The notes under the pieces: generated by a model
Seen by the model: only the letters and a program-made list of their open reading frames with translations
Databases searched by the model: none
Told to the model about the DNA's origin: nothing
In this document: one piece after another, positions 42,275 to 52,111 of the stretch
Layout of the letters: each line of letters starts with the position of its first letter
Position numbering within the stretch: the first letter of the stretch is position 1
Made by a program: the position numbers and the translations under genes
Source: an uncultured Sulfuricurvum sp.
Lineage (GTDB): Bacteria; Campylobacterota; Campylobacteria; Campylobacterales; Sulfurimonadaceae
Length of the DNA stretch: 64,000 bases
Direction: 5' to 3'
NCBI RefSeq assembly: GCF_937936435.1
Contig: NZ_CALDDG010000051.1
Span: 1 to 64,000 of the forward strand

Positions 42275-43609
42275 ATGTTTTTCCCCACCCTTGGGCTTAT
42301 CGCAACGACCAATGTCATTACGGTCGATATCCATCATACGATCCAAGATGCCCTGAATAAAATGCATACGCATAATCACCGGAGTGTGGTTGTTGTCAAT
42401 AAAACACTCCATTATATTATTACGACGAAAGATATTATCCGTTTGAAACTGGAAGGAGTCCCTTTTTCCACTCCCCTCTCGCAGGTGACGTTGCGCCCTT
42501 TGCCGTTGATTGACAAAGAGAGCAATATTATCAATGCGCTCAATTTGACCAATAACGAAGACGAGCATATCTGTGTCTGTAATCCCGATGGAAGTTTATA
42601 CGGGCTGGTGACTAACAGCGATATTGTTGCCAGCGTCGATCCTCAGGTCATTCTCGATACGCTTCAAATCGCAACCATATTTGATAAAAAATACGGATAC
42701 AAAAGCTTTCTTCCCGACACTTCGATGGCGGAAGTGATGGAGTTTATGAAAGATTCGATCAGCGATTGCGTCATTATTCAAGAAGGGAATGCTCCGCTTG
42801 GAATATTTACCTCAAAAGATATGCTCCGTTTCATCGGCGAGGAGAACCCTTCGCATATCAAGGTACGTGAGGTCATGTCCTCTCCCGTAGAGACGATGAC
42901 GCATAAAGCTTCTATCGGCGAGGGGCTGGAGTATCTTCGCAGCCGGAATTTCAAACGGATCGTTGTGACTGACGATGAGGGGCATGTTCTGGGGATTGTG
43001 ACACAGGAAGATCTGATTTCGCGTACCTATCTGAAATGGTCGCAGCTGATGCAGGATCATTTCCGTCAGTTTGAAGAAATTACGCAGATTCTTCAGCAAA
43101 AAAACCAGCACTTGACGCAATTGGCTACTAAAGATTCGCTCACCGAAATCCATAACCGCCATATGTTTTCCGAACTTTTCGGCAAAGAGCACTCTTTTGC
43201 CAAGCGTCAACAAAGCAAGCTATCGCTGATGATGATCGACTTGGATTGCTTTAAACAGGTAAACGATACCTACGGACATAATATCGGCGATTACGTACTC
43301 AAAGATTTTTCGGCACTCGTCTCCTCTTCCGTCCGTGAAGCGGATCTTTTCGCCCGCTGGGGAGGAGAAGAATTTGTACTCTTGTTACGAAATGCAGGCT
43401 GCGAAGAGGCGTTCGGAGTAGGTGAAAAAATCCGCTCCCTTTTGGAAGCGCAACGGTTTGACGAAGTGGGGTGTGTTACTTGCAGTATCGGGATAACCGA
43501 GGTTTATAGCGACGATACCCTTGCCAGTGCGATTGAGCGTGCGGACAGCGCTATGTACTCTGCAAAAAATGCGGGACGAAACCGCACCGTTGCTTGCGAA
43601 GTCGAATGA
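42275..43609 (+). CDS. CBS-domain diguanylate cyclase
   Basis: A 444-residue cytoplasmic protein with four CBS motifs in two Bateman pairs (about 1-120 and 130-260; for example 'FKRIVVTDDEGHVLGIVTQEDLI'), a short coiled coil ('FRQFEEITQILQQKNQHLTQLATKD') and a GGDEF domain with 'DLDCFKQVNDTYGHNIGDYV' and the active 'WGGEEFVLLLRN'. CBS pairs usually bind adenine nucleotides, so output may follow energy charge. It is coupled to the next, larger CBS protein by ATGA (43606-43609). Confidence 0.94.
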   Translation: MFFPTLGLIATTNVITVDIHHTIQDALNKMHTHNHRSVVVVNKTLHYIITTKDIIRLKLEGVPFSTPLSQVTLRPLPLIDKESNIINALNLTNNEDEHICVCNPDGSLYGLVTNSDIVASVDPQVILDTLQIATIFDKKYGYKSFLPDTSMAEVMEFMKDSISDCVIIQEGNAPLGIFTSKDMLRFIGEENPSHIKVREVMSSPVETMTHKASIGEGLEYLRSRNFKRIVVTDDEGHVLGIVTQEDLISRTYLKWSQLMQDHFRQFEEITQILQQKNQHLTQLATKDSLTEIHNRHMFSELFGKEHSFAKRQQSKLSLMMIDLDCFKQVNDTYGHNIGDYVLKDFSALVSSSVREADLFARWGGEEFVLLLRNAGCEEAFGVGEKIRSLLEAQRFDEVGCVTCSIGITEVYSDDTLASAIERADSAMYSAKNAGRNRTVACEVE

Positions 43610-46533
43610 AATCCATAACGCTTAAATCGATCCTTTCCTCTGAGCCTTTTATGCTCCGTGCCGAAGAGGCGGTTGCCAAAGCGTTGGAGCTGATGGCCCG
43701 GCACGGCATCAGCTCGGTTATTATCGTGAATGGGGAAAAACGTCCTGTCGGTATTTTTACGGAGCATGATGCGTTACGGGTCGTCGCGGAGAGAATCGAT
43801 ACTCAAACGTTATTAAACGAGGTGATGACTCCGGAACCTTTTTGCGTTCAAGAGAGTTTTGAATTACACGATGCTTATGCGGCGATGGAGAAGAAAGGAT
43901 ACCGTCATCTTGTCGTCATCAATACGGCAGGTGAATTTACGGGAGTCGTTAGCGAGGGAGATTTTCTCCGTCATATCGGATTTGAACAGTTGAGCCGACA
44001 GAAGCTTGTTGCCGACGCGATGGGCAACTCTCCTCTCATTGTCAAAACGGAGACTCTTTTAGGCGATGCCGCGAGACTGATGCAAATGCGCAAATGTGAC
44101 TATGCCGTCGTTTTGGACGGCGGGGAACCCGCAGGGCTGATTACCGAGCGCGATATCGCTCATCGGTATATCGAGGAAAGTAATGCCGCCGATCAAAGGG
44201 TGGCGGATGTGCTGCATCGGGATTTTAAAATCATCCAAAAAAATCTGCCTCTTCAAAAAGCGGCGATCCTGATGGAAGAACACGGAATCCATCAGCTTAT
44301 TGTCGAAGATGAGACGGGGATGCTCGTCGGACTCTTGAGTCGTCACGATATATTGCATGCGATTCACGGCGCTTATTTCGATTTTTTAATGCGGGTGATC
44401 GATCAAAAGAACAGTGCGATCATCAACATGGGAGAGCGTAAAAAAGAGCTCTTGAACGAAAAATCGGCTGTCGAAAAGAGCGTACAGAAGTTTCAAAAAC
44501 TTTTCGAATCACTTCCTGACGGGGTCGTGTTACTGGATTCGGCTTCGACAAAGCCGGTTGAATTTAACAAGGCGGCATATGAACAGCTTGGATATTCGCC
44601 CGAAGAGTTCTCACAATTAACGATTAACGATTATGATGCGATTGAGTCGGCGTCGGAGACCCGCCGCCGGGTCGAATCGATTGCTCTCGACGGTCAAGAC
44701 AGCTTTGAGACGAAGCACCGTACCAAAACGGGAGAACTGATCGATGTATGGGTGAACGTCATCTCTGCCGATATCTTGAACCATCACTATATGATTGCCG
44801 TGTACCGCGATATCAGCGAGCAGAAAACCGCACAGCGGAAACTATTGTCTCAACAAGAGCAGTTGGAACGTCAAAGTACGTTTTTGCGGACGTTGTTGGA
44901 CAATATCCCCGATCTGATTTTTTCAAAAGATTTAGAAGGGAACTATTTGGCTTGCAATAAAACGTTTGAACGTTTTTTCGGTGCGGCGGAATCGCAAATA
45001 GTAGGAAAAAGCGATTTTGATTTTGTCGATCCAAAGTTAGCACAATTTTTTCGCGAGAATGATAAAGCGGCTATCGATTCGGGACGCCCGCGTAATAATG
45101 AAGAATATCTAGTATTTGCTGATAATGAATATGAAGGGATATTTGAATCAACCAAAGTTGCCATGAAGGACAATCAGGGGAATGTAATCGGATTATTAGG
45201 CATATCCCGTGATATTACCGAGCGCAAAGAGAATGAAAAACGGCTTGAAACTCTGGCCAATTATGATCCGCTGACAGGACTGGCAAACCGCTCTTTGTTA
45301 CAATCGCATTTAAAAAACGCGATCGATAAAGCCAAGCGGGATAAAACGCGGCTGGCTCTGCTCATCTTTGATTTGGATCGATTTAAAGATATCAATGACA
45401 GTTACGGACACGGTGCGGGAGACGAATTATTGTTGATGGTTGCGGAACGATTTTCTCTGCGTCTGCGGGAAGGAGATTTGATCGGCCGTCTCGGCGGAGA
45501 CGAATTCGCGGCGGTGATTGAGGATATTACGCGTCCGGAGGATGCCGGACGGCTGGCCGAAGAGATGGTCGCGGCGCTGCAGAGCGGATATCAGCTCTCG
45601 GGCGGAGAGTCGATCCATGTCGGTGCCAGTGTCGGGATCGTTTTGTTTCCTGAGCACGGGGAGGATGCGGCGGTATTGTTACAGCATGCCGATGCCGCTT
45701 TATACAAAGCGAAATCGGAAAGAAGAGGTACGTATCGCTATTACACCGATGAACTGACCGATTCGGCCCGGCATCGGATCGAAAGCGAAAGTCGGTTGCG
45801 CCGGGCAATCATAAATAATGAGTTCGAACTCTATTACCAGCCGCAGGTTCATATTGCTACGGGGCGTATTCTCGGAGCCGAGGCGTTGATCCGATGGAAC
45901 GATCCCGATCGGGGAATGATCCCTCCGAGTGCGTTTATCCCGATTGCCGAAGAGACGGGGTTGATCGGAGAGATTGGTTTGTGGGTGCTTCGGGAAACAT
46001 GCCGTCAGGGAAAAATTTGGCTTGACGGAGGATATCGTCTGACGTTGGCGGTGAATGTATCGGCACATCAGGTACATCATCAAAATATCCCGAAGCTGGT
46101 TGAAGAGACCCTTTTGAACAGCGGATACCCTGCTAACCGACTCGAACTCGAGCTGACCGAAAGTACGCTAATGCAGCGCGAAGAGGAGACCGTTGCGATG
46201 TTACACAGTTTAAGAGCGCAAGGGATACGGCTGGCGATTGATGATTTCGGTACGGGATATTCTTCGCTTTCTTATCTGAAGCGATTTCCGATCGACGTGC
46301 TCAAAATCGATAAAAGTTTTGTAGACGATATTCCGTTTGAGGCGGACGATATGGCAATCGTTACGGCTATCATTGCGATGGGACAGGCACTGGGATTTCA
46401 AGTTTTGGCTGAGGGGACGGAGCGGATCGAGCAGATTGATTTTCTGCGCGAAAAAGGGTGCACGATGTACCAAGGATACTTTAAAAGTCCGCCGTTACCG
46501 GCAAAAGAGTTTGAAAAGCTGCTGATCGGTTAG
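43606..46533 (+). CDS. CBS-PAS-PAS-GGDEF-EAL bifunctional c-di-GMP protein
   Basis: A 975-residue protein: two Bateman modules (four CBS motifs, about 1-260), coiled coil, PAS (about 290-400), PAS (about 420-540), GGDEF (about 545-710; 'LTGLANRSLLQSHL', 'LGGDEFAAVIED' intact) and EAL (about 725-975; 'GAEALIRWNDP', 'NVSAHQVHH', 'ELTESTLMQ', 'IDDFGTGYSSLSYLKRFP', 'IDKSFVDD'), so both synthesis and hydrolysis of c-di-GMP look possible. The ATG at 43606 sits in the stop of the CBS-GGDEF gene; a TTG 12 bp upstream is a weaker start. The pair suggests nucleotide-controlled c-di-GMP signalling. Confidence 0.95.
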   Translation: MKSITLKSILSSEPFMLRAEEAVAKALELMARHGISSVIIVNGEKRPVGIFTEHDALRVVAERIDTQTLLNEVMTPEPFCVQESFELHDAYAAMEKKGYRHLVVINTAGEFTGVVSEGDFLRHIGFEQLSRQKLVADAMGNSPLIVKTETLLGDAARLMQMRKCDYAVVLDGGEPAGLITERDIAHRYIEESNAADQRVADVLHRDFKIIQKNLPLQKAAILMEEHGIHQLIVEDETGMLVGLLSRHDILHAIHGAYFDFLMRVIDQKNSAIINMGERKKELLNEKSAVEKSVQKFQKLFESLPDGVVLLDSASTKPVEFNKAAYEQLGYSPEEFSQLTINDYDAIESASETRRRVESIALDGQDSFETKHRTKTGELIDVWVNVISADILNHHYMIAVYRDISEQKTAQRKLLSQQEQLERQSTFLRTLLDNIPDLIFSKDLEGNYLACNKTFERFFGAAESQIVGKSDFDFVDPKLAQFFRENDKAAIDSGRPRNNEEYLVFADNEYEGIFESTKVAMKDNQGNVIGLLGISRDITERKENEKRLETLANYDPLTGLANRSLLQSHLKNAIDKAKRDKTRLALLIFDLDRFKDINDSYGHGAGDELLLMVAERFSLRLREGDLIGRLGGDEFAAVIEDITRPEDAGRLAEEMVAALQSGYQLSGGESIHVGASVGIVLFPEHGEDAAVLLQHADAALYKAKSERRGTYRYYTDELTDSARHRIESESRLRRAIINNEFELYYQPQVHIATGRILGAEALIRWNDPDRGMIPPSAFIPIAEETGLIGEIGLWVLRETCRQGKIWLDGGYRLTLAVNVSAHQVHHQNIPKLVEETLLNSGYPANRLELELTESTLMQREEETVAMLHSLRAQGIRLAIDDFGTGYSSLSYLKRFPIDVLKIDKSFVDDIPFEADDMAIVTAIIAMGQALGFQVLAEGTERIEQIDFLREKGCTMYQGYFKSPPLPAKEFEKLLIG

Positions 46534-46544
46534 CCGACAGCAGA

Positions 46545-46835
46545 TTATTTCAACGTCTCTACGTATGCGGCGACCTCTTTGAGCTCGTCATCGCTAAGGG
46601 GCGCAAGAGAGGCTTGCATCGTCGCTTTTTGCTCACCTCCGAAGGTTCCGTTTTTGTATCCGACGAGTTTTGTCAGGACATCTTTGCTTCCGGCGATCTC
46701 TTTGCCGGCGATAGAGACCTCTTTGCCGTTGTCCCCATGACATTCGACACACGCTTTACCGTAGACTTTCATCCCCGGGCTTGCCGCGAATACGGCTGAA
46801 ACACTTAGTATCAGACTCAATACGATTCTTTGCAT
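46545..46835 (-). CDS. Small class-I cytochrome c (c553-like)
   Basis: A 96-residue periplasmic cytochrome: signal peptide (about 1-17), haem site 'CVECHGDNG' (residues about 34-42), and the C-terminal 'LSDDELKEVAAYVETLK' typical of c553-type carriers, with a Met in 'KATMQASLAPLS' as the likely axial ligand. It would shuttle electrons in the periplasm. AAAGGAGTTCCC precedes the ATG. It converges with the EAL gene (11-bp gap). Confidence 0.93.
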   Translation of the reverse strand: MQRIVLSLILSVSAVFAASPGMKVYGKACVECHGDNGKEVSIAGKEIAGSKDVLTKLVGYKNGTFGGEQKATMQASLAPLSDDELKEVAAYVETLK

Positions 46836-46866
46836 GGGAACTCCTTTTTATCAGATTGTAGCATAA

Positions 46867-47637
46867 TCACTTAATCATCTGCATAAGCCCCATCGCAATC
46901 TCTACGGCGATCAGGACAATGATGATCCACTCCAAAAACTCGCTTTTTTTGTGATTGATGAGGTCCATGACAAGCATAACGTCCTCTTTGATCTGTGCCA
47001 GTTTTGAGAGGGCGATTTCATGCCGATCGTAGAGTTCTAAAATAAATGCGAGGCGGTTATAGAGGGCTTCGGCCTCTTCGTTGTCCCATAGAATGTTAGG
47101 TTTGTCGAGGAGAAGAAGATTGCTCACCATGTCATGACGGGTGAGTGCGAGCCGTTTGGCAAACTGCATCAGATGGCTGCGTCTCGTGATCGAAAAGGTT
47201 TGGATCGATTCGACGATCCGGCGGCTTTGCATAAAGAGGGTATCGAGCCGTTTTTCATACCGTTCGAGTCCGACGCTTTGAGAGATCGCAAGAGCGATGA
47301 CGTTAAGATTCAGCGTCGATACTTCGCGCAGATAGATTGCTTCGTTGGTCACTTTGAACCGTTCTTCCATCAATGGATCGATATGGATCGGATAGTCCTG
47401 GGTGATGGTATCGCTTTCGTCTTCGATGATGATCCCCAGTGTCGAAAGGGCATGCAGGATTGTTTTTTTCTCTTCGGCGATGAGAGAGAGGACACCGAAC
47501 GGAGAGAGGACGACATGGAGTAAATCGTTTCGTCCGTAATAGCCGTTTTCGACCCCTTTGTTCATTTGCAGTTCCAAAGAGTATTCGATGGTCGCTTTGG
47601 TTAACGGTCGGTCGAGATAGAGGGATAATAAGTTCAT
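46867..47637 (-). CDS. RMD1/YagE-family (DUF155) membrane protein
   Basis: A 256-residue protein matching the RMD1/YagE family: a soluble N-terminal region and the conserved C-terminal part 'LWDNEEAEALYNRLAFILELYDRHEIALSKLAQIKEDV' followed by one membrane helix 'FLEWIIIVLIAVEIAMGLM' at residues about 233-252. Eukaryotic relatives are mitochondrial inner-membrane organisers; the bacterial role is unknown. AAAGGAGACCATT precedes the ATG. It lies 31 bp upstream of the small cytochrome on the same strand and may be co-transcribed with it. Confidence 0.88.
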   Translation of the reverse strand: MNLLSLYLDRPLTKATIEYSLELQMNKGVENGYYGRNDLLHVVLSPFGVLSLIAEEKKTILHALSTLGIIIEDESDTITQDYPIHIDPLMEERFKVTNEAIYLREVSTLNLNVIALAISQSVGLERYEKRLDTLFMQSRRIVESIQTFSITRRSHLMQFAKRLALTRHDMVSNLLLLDKPNILWDNEEAEALYNRLAFILELYDRHEIALSKLAQIKEDVMLVMDLINHKKSEFLEWIIIVLIAVEIAMGLMQMIK

Positions 47638-47704
47638 AATGGTCTCCTTTAACCGAAGATTTCCTTGATTTATTGTATCATCTCTTCATTACAACGAGGT
47701 GATA

Positions 47705-48913
47705 ATGCAACGAAATATAGTAACAATTTTAATGGGATTAGGTTTAAGTTGGGGATCGCTTTGCGCAGATGTTTCCGAAATGATTTTTTATCCGCAGGCC
47801 GATTTTTCGGAAGGGATTCTCCACTTTAACTACCAAGGTGTGAAAAATAAAAATTATGGTTTTATGTTTGACCGCGGATTCGACCCTGAACGGATCGTAT
47901 ATGTACGCCCCGAAGGGCATACGGTCGAAAAACTCAAAGACGGAACGATCAAACTCACTTTCCCGAATACCGACCGCTATTCATATATTCAGCGGGCGTA
48001 TAAAGACGATTTTCTGGTTTCGGATACAAACGGAATCATTAAAATTCTTCTAAGCGGAGGAGACTGTAAAAGCAGCCCGAACTGTGTAACGGCGGAGAAT
48101 ATTTTGACCGTCGACGTCCCAAAAGGATACGGAGTCCGCAAATACCAGGGACTCGATCAGGATCTAAAACCGTTGAAAAATCCCCAATGGCAGCAAAAAG
48201 GGAACGTCTACACCCTGTTTGCTCGGGATGTCAAAGGGGCATGTATTATGATGGAGCTTGAAAAACTCAAGCCCGGACAGATACAGCCTCCGGTAGTCAT
48301 GGCGAGTTCGACAGAGACACCGCGTCTGAGTGAAAAACCGAAGGTTATCGATAAACCGGTTGAAAAAACACCTGCACCGATTGAAGTGAAACCGGAAGTC
48401 GTCGCCATCGCCGGGCCTGAGAAAGAGACCCCTGTTCCGGAAGTCGTGAAACCTGAAATCGTTCAGCCCATTTCTCCGGTCGTCGTTGCCGTCGAACCGA
48501 AAAGTGAAAAACCTTCGGGCATCGGCGCTTCATCAGCCGAAAAATCTCCGGTTGCTCCGGAAGAGTATTTTAGAAATTTTCAACTGTTTCAAAGTCGGAT
48601 CGTAGCGTTATCAGATGCGGGAAAAGCACGTTTAGACGGTTGGGTAAAAGCGTTCAAAGCGGGTAAATACCATTCGGTAACGATCAATTCGTATACCGAT
48701 AATATCCCTCCGCAGCGATTGAAGGCACAATACGCGACGAATGAAATCCTCTCTGAAGCGCGAGGGAAAATGGTCGCCGATTATCTGGCATCGCAGGGGA
48801 TAGATGCCAAAAGCATCACGGTAAACGGAAAAGGGGATGCCGATCCGGTCGCTTCAAATGATACGGAAGAGGGGCGATCGAAGAATCGGAGGGTGGAGTT
48901 TATCGTCAATTGA
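47705..48913 (+). CDS. OmpA-family C-terminal domain envelope protein
   Basis: A 402-residue exported protein: signal peptide (MQRNIVTILMGLGLSWGSLCA), an AMIN-like or beta-rich N-terminal domain (about 25-190, with one Cys pair in 'GGDCKSSPNCVT'), a Pro/Val/Glu/Lys-rich linker (about 200-285) and an OmpA-like peptidoglycan-binding domain (about 290-402; 'TINSYTDNIPPQRLKAQYATNEILSEARGKMVADYL', 'KGDADPVASNDTEEGRSKNRRVEFIV'). It probably links an envelope structure to the cell wall. The ATG at 47705 follows GAGGTGATA; a GTG at 47699 overlaps that site. It overlaps the convergent gene by 8 bp. Confidence 0.88.
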   Translation: MQRNIVTILMGLGLSWGSLCADVSEMIFYPQADFSEGILHFNYQGVKNKNYGFMFDRGFDPERIVYVRPEGHTVEKLKDGTIKLTFPNTDRYSYIQRAYKDDFLVSDTNGIIKILLSGGDCKSSPNCVTAENILTVDVPKGYGVRKYQGLDQDLKPLKNPQWQQKGNVYTLFARDVKGACIMMELEKLKPGQIQPPVVMASSTETPRLSEKPKVIDKPVEKTPAPIEVKPEVVAIAGPEKETPVPEVVKPEIVQPISPVVVAVEPKSEKPSGIGASSAEKSPVAPEEYFRNFQLFQSRIVALSDAGKARLDGWVKAFKAGKYHSVTINSYTDNIPPQRLKAQYATNEILSEARGKMVADYLASQGIDAKSITVNGKGDADPVASNDTEEGRSKNRRVEFIVN

Positions 48914-51230
48914 CGCATACGCGGTTGCGTCCTGTCGTTTTAGCGTCATAAAGCGCTTCATCGGCATGGATTATCAGCGCTTCGGGAGTATCTAAGCCGT
49001 TATATTCCGAAACGCCGAAACTGGCCGTTTGGATATATTTTGCCAACAGTGCTCCGGCAGAAAACTGTTCCCGAAATTTCTCAGCGAGAATTGCCGCTTC
49101 CGATGCGGTCGTTTCAGGACAAATAATTAAGAATTCTTCTCCTCCCCACCTTCCGACGATATCGCTTTTCCGACAGTTTTGGCGCAGTAGGTCTGCGGAT
49201 GCTTTGAGTACTTTATCTCCGGCATGATGGCCATACGTATCGTTTACTTGTTTGAAATAGTCCAAATCGACCATGATGATCGAAAGGGCTCTTTTGTATC
49301 GTTTGGCACTTTGGATCGCTTGATCGATGCTTTGATCGAGCATATAACGGTTGGCGATACCGGTCAGGGCATCGGTCGTAGAAAGTGATTTCAGTCGTAT
49401 ATTGGCCTCTTCCAGCTCATTTTGAGTCAATCGCAGACTCTCCATCGTCATCTTATAAACACGGTTGACGCTACGGAGTTTGCGGGTGTAATAGAGTAAG
49501 ATCGCGACGATCAGAAGAAAGGGGAGAACGATTTTTAGAATCCACTGCCATGTTATGTGCTGCGTGTATTCGATGATGATATGGCGATTGTAGATAGCGT
49601 CTCGTTCTTCAGGAGTGATGGATGCAAGCGCTTTCTCCATGATTCCCGCAAAGATCGGCCAATCATTGCGGATACCCATCGCCAATTCGAACTGATGGGG
49701 GAGTTCTCCTGAGATTTTGAGATTGGAGTATCCCTCGTTTTTGATAGCATACGTAATAGCGGCAGTATTGTCGATAAAGGCAAAGGCTTTTCCGGTCGAA
49801 ACGGCTTCCAGACCTTCAGCGACCGTGTCGACTTCCAAACGTTTAATCTGCGGATAGTAGCGCTTGAGTGTTTCATAAGCGAGATATCCCCGTGCTACAG
49901 CCACTGTTTTTCCGCTCAGGCCGTGAATACCGTCGATGTAGCCGACCGTATCCGTGGTCGCAATGACCATCCGAAAGTTGAGATATGGGGCAGTGAAGAG
50001 AGCATAGGTCTCTCGCTGCGGGGTTTTAACCGCGCACGTGTACATATCGAGGCGGTGCTGTTCCATCAGTGCTACCGCATCTTTCCAAACCCCTTTGGTG
50101 TTTGGTTCGAATCGTATTCCCAGTTTTTGGGAAATCAGTGCGACGTAATCGGCGGCGATCCCTTGATATTTTCCTTTGTCGTCCAGATATTCGAACGGAG
50201 CCCATTGTGTATCGATAGCGGTGTGAATGACGGGATGCGCTTGGAGCCATGATTGCTCTTCCGCCGTGAGATCAAGAGAATTCGGCCGGGCATCGCGATA
50301 AAGATACGCTTCTAGCGGGACGGAAGCGTTGATGAGACCGTGGCGTTTGAGAAGATTTTGGATATATTCGAACCGTCCGTAATCGAGGGTTCCGAGCGGG
50401 ATGGTGGAAGCGTCGATCACCGATGCGATTCCGGCGGCTTCATAACGCAGCTGCTGCACGGTTTTATCGGGGGCATATTTGGTATGGATCAGATTGATGA
50501 TCTCTTCTTTATGGGCAAGTGCGTACTGCCATCCGAGCAATGTCGCCCGCTTCATAGCGGCTACCCGTTCGGGATGGGTATGCAGTTCGTTTTGAGTGGT
50601 GAAAAGCATATCTCCGTAGAGATCGACCCCGAAATGCTGCGGATGGATGATGTTGGTCTGAACCCCTTTTTGGAACAGTTCGTAAGGCTCGTTGGTGACG
50701 TACCCGTGGTGTGCGGCTACCCTTTTATCCAAAAGCATGCCTAAATCGAATTTGGTATTGACCCTCTCTATCCCTTTTTTAAGCACACCCGTCTCATGCA
50801 GCATCGCCAAAATAGGCAATCCGTCCGCATCGTTGGGATAAAGGGCGACTTTTTTCCCGATCAGTTTATAGGGGCTGTCGATGCCGCTGCTTTTGAGGGT
50901 AATGAGGACGTTAGGAGAGTGTTGAAAAATCGGTGCGACGATGACGATAGGCTCTTTTCGCGCCTGGTATAAAAACAGGACCGAATCGGCGATACCGTAT
51001 TGGGACTCCCCTTTGAGAACCTGCTCGATATTGTTTTGGGCAATGTCGCGGTCTTTGAGGGTGACATCGAGCCCTTCTTTACGATAGTATCCCTGCTCAA
51101 GCGCGGCGTAATAGCCGGCGAACTGGAACTGGTGATGCCATTTAAGCTGGATGGAGACTTTGTCCAATGCAAAAAGGGGCGAGAGGAGGGGGATAAGAAG
51201 TAGCCATAACCAAAGAATGGAACGTTTCAT
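48906..51230 (-). CDS. NMT1-like plus SBP_bac_3 sensor diguanylate cyclase
   Basis: A 774-residue membrane protein: signal peptide (about 1-21), an NMT1/THI5-type periplasmic binding domain (about 22-310; 'VSIQLKWHHQFQFAGYYAALEQGYY' and onward), a second binding domain of the SBP_bac_3 type (about 325-560; 'HTAIDTQWAPFEYLDDKGKYQG', 'LDMYTCAVKTPQRETYALFTAPYL'), one membrane helix (about 565-585), a short linker and GGDEF ('LTGIANRYMLDQS', 'WGGEEFLIICPE'). It would turn two extracytoplasmic ligand signals into c-di-GMP. The start overlaps the stop of the upstream winged-helix gene (ATGA). Confidence 0.94.
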   Translation of the reverse strand: MKRSILWLWLLLIPLLSPLFALDKVSIQLKWHHQFQFAGYYAALEQGYYRKEGLDVTLKDRDIAQNNIEQVLKGESQYGIADSVLFLYQARKEPIVIVAPIFQHSPNVLITLKSSGIDSPYKLIGKKVALYPNDADGLPILAMLHETGVLKKGIERVNTKFDLGMLLDKRVAAHHGYVTNEPYELFQKGVQTNIIHPQHFGVDLYGDMLFTTQNELHTHPERVAAMKRATLLGWQYALAHKEEIINLIHTKYAPDKTVQQLRYEAAGIASVIDASTIPLGTLDYGRFEYIQNLLKRHGLINASVPLEAYLYRDARPNSLDLTAEEQSWLQAHPVIHTAIDTQWAPFEYLDDKGKYQGIAADYVALISQKLGIRFEPNTKGVWKDAVALMEQHRLDMYTCAVKTPQRETYALFTAPYLNFRMVIATTDTVGYIDGIHGLSGKTVAVARGYLAYETLKRYYPQIKRLEVDTVAEGLEAVSTGKAFAFIDNTAAITYAIKNEGYSNLKISGELPHQFELAMGIRNDWPIFAGIMEKALASITPEERDAIYNRHIIIEYTQHITWQWILKIVLPFLLIVAILLYYTRKLRSVNRVYKMTMESLRLTQNELEEANIRLKSLSTTDALTGIANRYMLDQSIDQAIQSAKRYKRALSIIMVDLDYFKQVNDTYGHHAGDKVLKASADLLRQNCRKSDIVGRWGGEEFLIICPETTASEAAILAEKFREQFSAGALLAKYIQTASFGVSEYNGLDTPEALIIHADEALYDAKTTGRNRVCVN

Positions 51231-52111
51231 CAGAGTTGCTCGTAAAGATCAAACAAATCGATCCCCTCGGGAAGTTTGGGTTTCCCATCGCGAAACGAAC
51301 GGGTATGGGCGATGAGGCGTTTAAAATGTTTGCGCAGGTGATAGGCATCGGGGACGTTGGGCCGGAACCAATCCCCTTTGGCACTGAAAAGCCAGTCGAT
51401 GGCGGCTTTGATGTCCAGGAGCGTATACCCTCCGGTCTCAATCAGCAGCCGGATCTGTTTTGCCCAACTCATTACGTCGAAGGGCTCTTCGAACTGAGGA
51501 TCGATCGAGGAGAGACGGCGGATGAAATACTGGGCCATTTCGAACTCTTCGCCTGAGGGTTTGGTGTCGGCAAGCATCTGCTCCGAAGCGACGACGGGGG
51601 CATTGGATGCGATCTCTTTGCGAACCCACCGTTCAAATTCGGCACACCAGTCGAACGAACGGTTATTTTTGGAACGCTGATAGAGGTTGAAATCATCGAA
51701 CAGTTCCCGGCGTAATCCCTCGCGATCACATAGCTCCAGCGCGAAGACGTGTAGCTCTTCATACGTATCGTTTGAGAGGTTGAGATAGTAACTGCTGTCG
51801 CTGTATTGGGCTGCTGATACCGATGGAACCGGAAGCGTTTTTTCCGGGGCAGGGGCAAACGCGTAGCGGATCATCACCCCCTGATCCGTTTTTCGCCGTA
51901 CGGTTTTTAAAATCCCTTTTTTGACCATCCGATCCAATGCCTCGACCACTTCGCGCGGAGTATGGCGGAGGATTTGGGCCAGAGAGGAGGCATCGATATC
52001 TGAGGGTTTGTCTCCCCAGTTTTGGGTATGGCGCGCGATGAGAGGGATAAGAGCCCGCTCCATTACGCTAAGATCGTCGCGATCGATGAGAAAGGTCGGA
52101 AGAGAGATCAT
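51230..52111 (-). CDS. Winged-helix protein, function unknown
   Basis: A 293-residue cytoplasmic protein. Residues 15-85 look like a winged helix ('LSVMERALIPLIARHTQNWG', 'IDASSLAQILRHTPREVVEALDRMVKKGILKTVRRK'), of the kind found in replication or plasmid-type DnaD-like proteins. The C-terminal region ('LLDIKAAIDWLFSAKGDWFRPNVPDAYHLRKHF') also recalls phage/plasmid replication-accessory domains. No catalytic motif. It is coupled by 4-bp overlap to 52108-52716 and by ATGA to the sensor cyclase. Family not identified. Confidence 0.78.
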   Translation of the reverse strand: MISLPTFLIDRDDLSVMERALIPLIARHTQNWGDKPSDIDASSLAQILRHTPREVVEALDRMVKKGILKTVRRKTDQGVMIRYAFAPAPEKTLPVPSVSAAQYSDSSYYLNLSNDTYEELHVFALELCDREGLRRELFDDFNLYQRSKNNRSFDWCAEFERWVRKEIASNAPVVASEQMLADTKPSGEEFEMAQYFIRRLSSIDPQFEEPFDVMSWAKQIRLLIETGGYTLLDIKAAIDWLFSAKGDWFRPNVPDAYHLRKHFKRLIAHTRSFRDGKPKLPEGIDLFDLYEQL

